This document shows positions 47,801 to 57,852 of a DNA stretch of 64,000 nucleotides, one piece after another. The DNA lies in the NCBI GenBank assembly GCA_013396915.1, contig VWZL01002554.1:151076-215075 (forward strand), in the 5' to 3' direction. This DNA comes from Stercorarius parasiticus (Eukaryota; Chordata; Aves; Charadriiformes; Stercorariidae). The notes under the pieces were generated by a model, which was not told the origin of the DNA, did not search any database, and saw nothing but the letters and a program-made list of their open reading frames with translations. A program made the position numbers and the translations under genes. Position 1 is the stretch's first letter. Every line of letters starts with the position of its first letter.

Positions 47801-48560
47801 TGAACTCGCTGTTTAGGCAGGTATGTGGAGAAAACGTGGTAATAGATGTTTCTTAGTTTTCATATAATCCACTGTCTGAAGACTGCATCTGGGCTAGCTG
47901 AAACCTGAGTTACAGTGTGTATTTTTAACATGGTGTGGCATTAATTGTTGGAACAGCTTACTAACAGTTGTATCAGGTTGAAATGTTAAATGAACCCTGG
48001 TGGTATTCTGGTTTGAAAAATAATTAATTTAGGACAATCCTACAGGGGTCAGCCTTGAACACAGAAGCTCCATCTGTCTCTGGATGCTGTCTCAATTGGG
48101 CAGTGGAAAGATGTTTAACAGTTGAAACCCTGGATGGAAACTTGTGCTTTTGCAGGAGCATTTCAGGAAGTCTGTTGTTAGTAAATAAACTCCATCATTA
48201 GTAAACCTCCTAGGACCTTAGACCAGCCCTGTGCATGGAGCAGAAGACATTAATTAATTTATTCTTGCTTACACGCTTGTGATGGAAATACAGAAAGTAT
48301 TGTTTCTGTCTTATTACAGAAGGAGAGAGGGATGAAAGTGCTTCTCAAACTGTAAAGGAGCAGCAGCACAGTGTCTGCGTGTGCTTGCTTCTGTAAAGGC
48401 AAGGCCTCACTCTTCAAAAATAACCGCTTACGCTATTTAAATCTCACCTGGCAAGCTATGGCTCTTGTTTCTATTGTCGTAACTGCTGAAACAAGTGGAT
48501 TTATACTGACAGGCAGTTGGTTTTTGTGAGCAAAAGTATAGACACAAGATGGGTGATTCA

Positions 48561-48618
48561 AAATCAAGATATTAGCTGTAAGAACTAACAAATCAAGACA
48601 TTAGCTGTATGATTCTCC
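48561..48618. repeat. Imperfect tandem repeat, 29-bp unit, two copies
   Basis: The block AATCAAGATATTAGCTGTA recurs 29-30 bases later as AATCAAGACATTAGCTGTA, with AGAACTAAC between. It is a local duplication with one substitution in the shared part. Confidence 0.75.
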
Positions 48619-49668
48619 CCCTTCCTGCCTTAATGGAGAGCACAGTGGTGGGGCTATTTTGTTTGATGTCCATTCAAAGCTACATTTCTGTCCTGTTGGC
48701 CTTTGCTCCAGGATCATCAAGGGTGATTTTATTTTTTTTTATTTTTTTTTTTAACTGTAAGTCTTACAAGCTTACAAAACTCCAGATATTCCAGTTAAAA
48801 GGCCAACTGAGGACATTTTCCATATAAATGAGAATTGGAGATTTTGATGTGTATTTGAGGGTGACTCTGGCAAACTTAGTAACAAATTACTCTATATATG
48901 GTGTTACAAGGTGAATTGTTACTGCAGCTCTTTTACAGGCCCACAGCCCAGAAGTGTTAGCTAGTCATATTTTTCATGGTTTCATTAAAGGCATTTTAGC
49001 AGCCAGGCATTTGGACAAATTTAATCCCAGAGGGAGGGATTAACTGCTTTTAAAGCACAGGTTTTGAAAACTGGCATGATGTCATGCAGAATTCAGACTC
49101 TCATTTTCTCGTATTATCTTAATGGAAAAATGCCCTCACATTGTGTGTATTGTATTTTTTTTTTCCATCAGCAGCCTAATGGTGATATTTGGGTGGCTGG
49201 CTGGTTAGTGTCTGATGTCAGTGCTGATGTTAAGGTATGACAAGGATGCTGAAATATTTCCTCAATCTGGAAGAGGGCAGAAGAATAGAAAGCATCCCAC
49301 AGGGTAACTGTGGACTTGGTAAAGTGAATAACATGTATGCATTGAGTACCCTGCGTAGAAAATCTTATGCCTGTAAATACTCTGTGTAAAACAATAAGGC
49401 TAGAGTTTTGACTAATTGGAAAAAAAATAGGAATATGAAAACCACAATTCTGGGTGATGGTGGGGGGAATTATTGAATTTGCCTTAGCTGACTCTATGTA
49501 TGCAGGGAATTTCAACAAAGGCGTGGACGCTTAAGACATTAACAAGCAAAAGAGAAAGAGCAGTGAGCAACTGCTTCTGAACGCTTGCAGGAGGAGACTG
49601 AAAATGAGCAATTTCCTCCCAGGCTGTGCTGTTTTACTGTAGGAGCATCACCTTCTGGGGATTCATAA

Positions 49669-49892
49669 AATCATAGAATGGTTTAGATTGGAAGGGACCT
49701 TAAAGATCATCTAGTTCCAACCCCCCTGCCATGGGCAGGGACACCTCCCACGAGACCAAGTTGCTCAAAGCCCCATCCAGCCTGGCCTTGAACACTTCCA
49801 AGGATGGAACATCCACAGCTTCTCTGGGCAACCTGTTCCAGTGCCTCACCACCCTCACAGTAAAGAATTTCTTCCTAATATCTAATTTAATG
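49669..49892 (-). mobile_element. CR1 LINE 3' fragment
   Basis: The plus strand shows TCATAGAATGGTTTAGATTG, GATCATCTAGTTCCAACCCC, CCATGGGCAGGGACACCTCC, the CAACCTGTTCCAG block and CAGTAAAGAATTTCTTCC, little diverged from the other copies of this type. It reads on the minus strand, is 5'-truncated and contains no coding capacity. Confidence 0.94.
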
Positions 49893-52800
49893 CTGAGACT
49901 TGTGTTAGTGTCTAGAAGGTACAGTCAGGCATATACCCTCAAGGCGAAACCTAACTTACATAAGGGATAAATTGTCCGTAGACCAGTAGAAAAATAGTCT
50001 CTCTCCTGCTCTTTCATTCAGTTTCTGGTAACTCTTTGTAATGTAATGCAAATTTATGAGGCTTTTGGCTCTTCAGCTAGCACAGACTAGAGTAGCGCCA
50101 CTGACTTCAGGAGAGCAGTACCAGTTGGCACCAGCTGAAGATATTGTCCTTCAGCTGTAGTATTCTTACTTCCTAGAGACATTATAGGGTCGCTGTACAG
50201 GAGGGGGGATATTTTGCTTTGATGCTGTGCTGCATGTCGCTGAGCTCACAGGATGCACCTTGGCTCGTAAGTCCCTGTGCCAGGCTGCTTTGTGGCAGGT
50301 TTGTGGTCTGGTGGCTAAGCTGAAGAGCTTTATACAGGGTAGCACCAAAGAGCCTTGCTTCACTCGCTACAGCCCGAGGTTCTTTTGGCTCGGATGACTC
50401 AAAAGATAACCCCAGGGAAGGCTGTGAAATTGGAAATCCCATGAATTTGCCACCAGAGAAGGCGTTCAACTGGTAGTAAGGAGGATTATCTTTAATTATG
50501 CCCTTCTCTGATGTGTTGCATAGTCAGGAGGGAGGGCGCCCAAGTGTTTGTTTTGCCCTGTGAACTTCCCAGCATGTGGAAGGATGCCTGGAGGCTAAGC
50601 GGTTACAAATACAAAATGTGGGTGGTTGGTGCCTCCCGTCCTCTCTGAGGAGTGTCTTTCTTTAAACCATCTATCGTTAACTGTGCCAGGAGAAGGAACT
50701 GAGCACTGATGACCCCCAAAAATGCACTGAAGCCCCTGCAATTCATACAGGACTAGAGCTGATGGCACAATGGCACTGTTTAGTTTTCCAAATAGGCTTT
50801 TTGAGCGTTTCAAATAAATGTATTCTGCTACTTCTTGCTTAAATTTATTTTGCACGGCTGTGTGCAACAAATATAGTCCTGTTTGGGCAGCTGCCACAGG
50901 GATGGATTGTGGTTCTGGCTTTCTTGTTGTGATACAGCTTAGCCATCCATCTTGCCTTGCTGAGGAGTCCCTCAGCACGGCAGAGAAGGGACGGAGAGGC
51001 GATGTGCAGCTCCATGGGCAAGTGGGCACTGCTACTGCCCTGCTCAGGGACATGGGGCAGCCTTCAGGGCAACCCCCATGAGTATCCCTTACTTCTGGTA
51101 TTGTCCTGCATTGCTAGTGCACGTCTGATTTACTGTTTTGGCCACTACAGCTGTCCACGTGTCCTCCTTTCTCTTGAATATCTGTAACTGGCTTATTGTC
51201 CATACCCTTACTTATGCCCTTAAAATGTGTCAATGAATAATTATGCAGTATAAATCTCATTCAAGGCTTTTCTTCATGTGTAAAGTCAATATTCCATTTC
51301 AGTACTAGCGTACTTAATTCATCTACCTTGTTTTTTTCCTCGAAGGAGTATAGTAGTCTAAATTTTCCAAAGGGAAGGGTTCAAATATAGGGTTACGTGG
51401 GCTATGCCAGCTGATGTTCTCATGTGGGGGGAGGTTTTGGGGAGGTTGAAGGGGTTGTGGCCTTTTTTTTTTTATTTTTCTTTTTTTCTCTTGGGCGTGG
51501 GGAAGATAGGAAGGGATGCAGAAGTAACTTCGCTAAGCTTGTGCCCTTTGTTATTTCTAGCCTGCTGCTCTGAGCTTTCAGGAACTGTCATGGGATGCTC
51601 TTATTTTCAGAACTATTTGCAATGATTCTTATTTTAGCTTATTCATTTTTGCTTGTGCTGAGTTTCACTGTTCGGTCGCTAATGGAAACGTTAATATGAC
51701 TCTCGGTTGTGAAAAACCACTGAGACTTACGTTCCCGCAGACTGGGGTAAAGAAAGTTGTCATGGTGCTGTTTGTTTTTTGGGTTTTTTTTTTGACCAAT
51801 AAGTAGGATTCTGGTGGCTAACAGCTGTTGCCTAGGAAAAGAGTTGTAAGAAATGAAGTGTAATACTAAAGGATGGGATTTCTGCTTCCAACACTCAACA
51901 AGGTAAAGACTTTCTATGCCACAAGCTCAATCTGATTCATCCTTTGATCGCTGTGATTTGATCCGGCCCTTCATTCATTTGTCTGACTCCTTTTTGACAC
52001 TATGACCTGTGCTGAGGCCTTTCAGTTATGTGATTTATAGGCAACTCCCTGAGAATTTCATTGACTGCTCCCAGCCTTTACTCTGGGAAAATGATGAATA
52101 CTTATTTCTTATTTACCTTCTCTGCACCATTTGTGATGTGGTAGATGCTCCTCATGCTTTCCTTCTCTGATTTTCTAAGTCTGGAAATTTCCTCCCCTTG
52201 CAGAGAAGTTGCTTCCTACCTCTAATCTTCATTTTATCTTTTCTTTTTCTGTCCTTAAGAATGCCACTGTTCTTGAGACAGACTGACTGACAGCATAGAC
52301 AATATTCAAGATTAAAGTGTACTTTGTATTTATGATTTCAAAATGATGTTTGTGGGGTTTGTTTTTTCCCCCCCTACTCATTTCCTTTAATTCTTTCACT
52401 TTTTTTGACAACTGTTGAGTGATGAAGCAGCATGGCTTCCTTACTCGTGAGTCTCTGCTTTAAGAACTTTCTGCTGATTTCATGAGGCATGTCTTCTGTT
52501 CCAACATTTCCTACATCTCAAAGTACACCGTCCTTCCTTCATTTTTGTGTGGCATCTGAGGATGTGGCATTTGGGATTTCAGTTTAGTCCAGATCCTAAG
52601 AATACTTTTTAAACCTCAGAAAATCAATCCATGCCTTTGCCTGCAGAAATTAAGTGATGTTTATGGAAACAAACTGTGTCCAGAATAGAGTACTTAAGCC
52701 CAACATCCTTACAGCAGGGCCAGAATCAGGTTGGAGTCTTCAGATTAGTTGCCTCTTTTAAGATCCATGTGTTGACATCCTCAATTGGCTTGTTTCCCTC

Positions 52801-54070
52801 TTAAAAAACAATTTTAAAGAAAATTTTGTTGCTGAACTTCATTGGTATATTTTCCTTAAGTAAGATGAATTTCTCTTACAGCAGACGTTTGCATCTTTCA
52901 AATAGTCTTAAACTGACATCCTGTGTTGCTTCCATAGCCTAATCTAATTTTTCAGCTCCGAAGTGCAGAAACAAAATTCAGTATTGCTAGGCTTTAGTTT
53001 TCCAGTTTACCTACATCGAGGTACTTTTGGTTGTTTTGTTGTTCAGGTCCTGTATGTTCCGTCACTGTTCCTGCACCAAGTATTGCAGGTTTCATAATAT
53101 GGGCACTTTGCATACGTATTTGTCTGTGCAACAAACTTGATGACAAACATGGCATGCTGTCTAATGCCTCAGAAAATATTATCATATAACTGTTAGGAAA
53201 CATTGGACTTGTTGCACGTGACCTAGCACTTGAACAATGAAAAGCCTTATTATTGATAATTTTTCTCAGAAATCCTTCCTATTCTGTTCCAGGAACTGGC
53301 TACAAGGGGCTTTCCAGCAACAGTGCATAGTCCTTTATATATTTCTGCCTGTGCCTCAGGTGTATTATTTGTAAAATTACATGCCAGATCTACCCAAGCA
53401 TCACTGAGCTTTGTATTGGAACAATACAGTATGAGCCAATAAATGTACTCTTTAATGACCATTTCCTTTTTTTTTTTTTTCTGGCAGATGGAGCCAGAAG
53501 GGAAAAAGGAAGTTTGTTCTTTGGGTGTCTAGCTCTGTTAATTTTTCTTTGTTATGTCTCCCAAGGTCCCTAAGACACTTAAGAGGTGTCGTGATGTCTG
53601 GCTTATCTGAACCGTCTATTGAATGTTGGCAATGTGAGTCACAAAATGTCCCCCGGTGTAGACCAAGGCTCTGACCACACAGACGAGCATGTGTGGACTT
53701 CAGAGGCTCAGGCCAAGTTGGATAACCTGCCCACCTGCAGCCTGATCCTCTCCAAAGCGCCTTTTGATGGGCTCAAACTTTCATGCAGTTTGCTCTCTCC
53801 CTCCCTGGTGTCCCAGATAAAGCTTGTCAGGGTGTGAAGGCAGCGGCACAAAAGCTAATAAAGGAAGACCTCAGCCATCCATCACAGTTACAGACTGAAC
53901 AATCCTGTATTGTTGAAGAACTGGCCCCTTTTTGTAATAACAATAAAGAAATAGCTACGGAACAAAACCAGCAATGTTTCTATTTTTAAGGCATATTTTA
54001 AGGGGTTCTGACTCTGTCTTCTGTATGTGCTCAACAAAAGAGCGTGAATCAAAACTACCTGTTAGATTTA

Positions 54071-54101
54071 GATTTGCAAGACTGATTTGCAAGACTGATT
54101 T
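54071..54101. repeat. Tandem repeat, 13-bp unit, 2.4 copies
   Basis: The unit GATTTGCAAGACT occurs twice exactly (54071-54083, 54084-54096), followed by a partial GATTT. Confidence 0.85.
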
Positions 54102-56899
54102 GGGGCTCAAGCACTGAAGGGAATAAAACTGAGAAGACAAAGGACTGTGGTAATAGATCTTATTCCCCTTATCATGAATAATACTTGGATTCCCGCAATG
54201 AGAGGTTTTGAGAACATCTCTCTGTGATCACCAATGCTCAGGCTCTTGGAGGTATGCAGGACCTGCTGAGAGTTGGCAGCTAGACCCAAGAGGAGAGAAT
54301 GATTCCCCAGTCAATGCTATTCCTCCGCCTTCATGCAAAACCAGAAGTAGATGGGGGACTAAGAGAAAAACAAGAGGCATCTTGCCTCTTGCTTCTGCTG
54401 TTGCCCCATTTCTGCTTGTTGTTCAGCTGTAACTTCAGCCTTGAAGGCTGTTCCACGTGAAAGGTTTTAAGCTCTTCTTTATAGAGTTGTGTCAGTTCTA
54501 GACTGAGTAAAACTCTGACCTGCAGATTTCCGCAGGGTCTGAGCCTCCATGCTTACTGGTTCCTCTGTCTAGAGATTCACAGTTTTTGCTGTTGCACCCT
54601 CTAATGAAAAAAAATGCCAAAGAAACAGTTTTTAAAGCTTCAATTTGCGTATTTTTTCCCATAGATGTTACTCCTTTACAAATGCAGAGGAGCACTTTGC
54701 AGAAGCCAGGAGCATTGTTGTTGTCCTTTACCAGTACTTCATTGCAGCAGCAGGGATTGCTAGGATTGCCCCACGCTGTGTCTGGAGCACAGCAAAGGCC
54801 ATGGCTGTAGTGGATGCCAAATTTCTGCACGTGGGGCATTTTCTTGCATATTCCCCAGGATCTTCCCAGCATTGCCATGAATGTGAGAGGGGCAAACCTT
54901 TCTGCTGCTGGAGAAAAGGCAGCAACACCTGGCTGAGAAGATCCCGATGGGAAGAAATCTTGTTCTCTGGCTTTTCAAGTGGAACAAAACAATTTGGTTT
55001 GTGCTTGTTTCCTGCTGTCACTTGGTGTCTGTAGCGCAGCTCTACAGCATTTTAACACACAGCTGTCATGAAGAGTTCATACAAGACAAAGTAAGTGTGG
55101 CTAACAGTTTGTTATTTGTATTGTTTGTAACTTCTCAACCTAAGCAGACTCATCACCTAAATTGTTTCAAAAATAATCCATTGCCATTCTGCAAGTATCA
55201 CCCTAGGCATCTGTAGAAATCATAAAGGAAATTGCCTGCAGGAAGAAATTATGACATTACAATGTGGGGGTTTTTTAATGTTTAGGTTTTTTCTTTTTTG
55301 TTTTCTAAGAACTGTGTGCAGGGCTTACACTCACTTCGTTCTCAGAATTGCTTGTGCACAAGACGGACGCGCCTGCTGGGGATTCTCAGGAGGCATGTTT
55401 TTAATGTTTTGCATTGTTTTTCTTGGTTTAAATTAAGGACCCGATTCTGTGAACTAGTGGCAAAATATGATTTACAGGGAAACATGTTGCCTCCTAACCC
55501 CTTTTTTATTACGAGTAGCTGTTGAAAATATGAAGCATGGGACATTGAAAGTAAAGTAAGATGTCATCTGCTCTGCCTTTTTTGCTTAGCGCTGTACATA
55601 TACCCATAAAGCTTGTGCCCGCCTCTGTAAACAAGTATGTGCATGATTAACTTGTACCATGGGTGCAGAGGGTACCTCTATAAACTTTTCCAAATTCAAG
55701 GACTGAATGTGTTGATCTAATAGAATGTGACAAAAGTCAAATATGTTTGTATGTGGAGGACAAAACCAGGTCATGACTAGCTCTGAATTTTTTTTTTCTT
55801 CTTTCTACTTTAAAGCAGTTGTTCACAGGAAAAAAAAAATCTACATGGCTCTGTGGTCTTTGAGGTATGGAGCATCCTACTATTCCTCTGTAACAATAGT
55901 CTTTCAAATAAATGTGCTGCCTATTGGCTCAGCCAGTGAGATTTGTCACACGTACACATGCAAAATATATTTCAAAGACTTATCTGTCATGTAAGTTTTT
56001 AAAACTATTTCCCCTCATTGTAATTTTCTGGCAATTAAGGCAACTGATTTACACGATAGCAATTTAATCTATTGTCTTGAGAATCAGACGGATGTGACGT
56101 TCGGTCTTTATCTTTCCTTTTAAATGAACAAGAGTTCCTGGCTTGTACAAAAACAAGAAATTTCAGACCAAAGCCATTCCAGCCCTGCCTTCTAAAGGAA
56201 CACGGGAGCAATGGTGGTGTAGGCTATAGGTGGCAACTGGAGGAGCTTCTTGTTCACATGCAAGAGGAATCTCGCACAGAAGAAGGTATATTCATTTCCA
56301 ATTAAGCCAGTGGAAAAATTATAGAGGGTTATATACCATCAGATCTTACTTGATTGTATTCTGATTTGTTAGTGTCACCTGCTCTATTAGAATTGGGGGA
56401 AACTTCAAGTCTGCAGCTCAAAAGAGTCTGGGAGGTGTAAGGGGGCTGCAGGATTTTATACCCCGTCATTTTTTCTTTGGCGGCTTTGTAAAACTGAGGG
56501 ATTAACAAAGAAAAGCAATATCTGATTCGGCCACGATAACACAGTGCGTGCACTAAAATACACTAGCAAGTGGGTAATCTGAGAATAATGCCTATTGTTT
56601 TCTTTACCATTACTTTGTTGCTGCATTCCCATGCAGTTGCCACTTCTTAGCTATCTTGCAGCAGTAACAGCCTTGCGTCAGACTGGCATTTGCAGCAAAA
56701 TATTAGACTGAGTTTTATAATAGATCTTTCTTTTCCCATCTTTTGTCAATAAGGCAAACTCCGAGTTTATTTACGTGATTGTGAATTGGACCTACATAAT
56801 TGACATCAATAATAAGTGTGTGTCTGTAAACCGAAATTAGAATTTGTCTTTGCAAAATGTATTCTGGTCTTTAATTGGAGGGTTCTTTTAGGGAAAGGC

Positions 56900-57797
56900 G
56901 TGTCTGGTCTCCTGGCATTAATATATAAATTATGGTATATTTAAGCCTCTCTAGTTCCTTATATGATTACTGAAATTAACTTACTAATTGGAGCTCCCTA
57001 CAGATTTCATCCATTAACTGCTAATGTCTTGCCAGAGAACGCATCTGTAGTTCACCATCTGCATGACACTCATATCCTATTATTATTTTTAAAGGCCTGG
57101 CAGTGCAGGACGTAGTTTATAGACATATGGAGAACGAAGGCTGATGTTTTGGTTGTAGAAAGCAGGAGGCAACGCTGACACTGATTTTGGTGAATGGAAG
57201 TTTTCACCCTGGATCTCTAATCTCTTCACAATTTCCTCCCTTGACTTCTTGCCCCTTATCTCAAGCATATTATTACCCTAAAATCAGTAGATTACAAGCA
57301 TATGGTTGTAATGGTTTGCCAGCCAGACCTGTTGGCTGGTGCGAAATGTTTGGGCAGGATGTGAATTTTGTGCAGCAGAGGTGACTTCTGCTGGAGCTAA
57401 ATTGGCTGATCCAGCCTGGTGTGCTTCTTCATGCCAGCTTGCCCGATAAATAATGTTGCATGTTGAAGGGCTTTGTGTGTGCCGTGTATTAACTCGGGTA
57501 AATCATAATATGTCTGTATGTTGTGTTGCATTTCCTGTGGAGGTAACCCACATTTCCCTGCAATGAGAAACAAAAGTGGGAACAGAGAGTAGTTATTCTC
57601 CTATATTACCTACTTAAAGATGCATGGGTGGGTAACTGAATTACTACAAAAGTCTGCATGGATTATGGCTTTCTGAAAATGTTGTAGAACTTCAAAAATA
57701 ACTTTATAAAGAAAGGACAGAAAATGGTGAGTTGTGAAACAGACTAAACACCTCAAACTAAGAATATTCTAATCTCCCTCTTTTTGATTTTTGACAG
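56900..57797 (+). promoter_or_regulatory. Probable VWF upstream region (non-coding exon 1 not resolved)
   Basis: In human, VWF has a non-coding first exon and the coding sequence starts at exon 2. The acceptor directly before the ATG here shows the same structure, so an exon 1 must lie upstream. Weak candidates are a TATATAAAT at 56922-56930, a GATA-type CTTATC at 57255-57260, and donor-like AG|GTGACT at 57380/57381 and AG|GTAACC at 57542/57543. None is decisive and there is no CpG island. Confidence 0.25.
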
Positions 57798-57852
57798 ATG
57801 CCTCTCTTGGCAGTGCTGCTAACAAACCTACTGCTAGCCACTGTAATACCAG
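57798..57852 (+). CDS. VWF: VWF exon 2 (start codon and signal peptide)
   Basis: The acceptor TTTTTGACAG is followed directly by ATG, so the start codon is the first three bases of the exon and its upstream context comes from exon 1. The exon encodes [18 protein letters not shown] plus the first base of a glycine codon, a typical hydrophobic signal core. The leader differs in sequence from mammals but has the same codon count and phase as human exon 2. The donor is GTAGG. Confidence 0.92.

Larger units (their letters stand above)
27361..57797. other. Intergenic region between the CD9 and VWF 5' ends
   Basis: 30.4 kb with no supportable protein-coding gene. Open frames are short (152 codons at most) and unrecognisable. 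It holds CR1 fragments at 32424-32550 and 49669-49892, two small tandem repeats, pyrimidine-rich tracts (about 34018-34140 and 43300-43350) and many T runs. Enhancers of either gene, a lncRNA and the non-coding VWF exon 1 may lie here, but I cannot place them. The human CD9-VWF interval has the same head-to-head arrangement and is longer. Confidence 0.6.

Noticed and set aside
50595..51053. 152-codon minus-strand frame, the longest in the intergenic region
   Set aside because: Composition looks random, no family is recognised and no homologous or transcript evidence is visible. A protein search would be needed to revive it.
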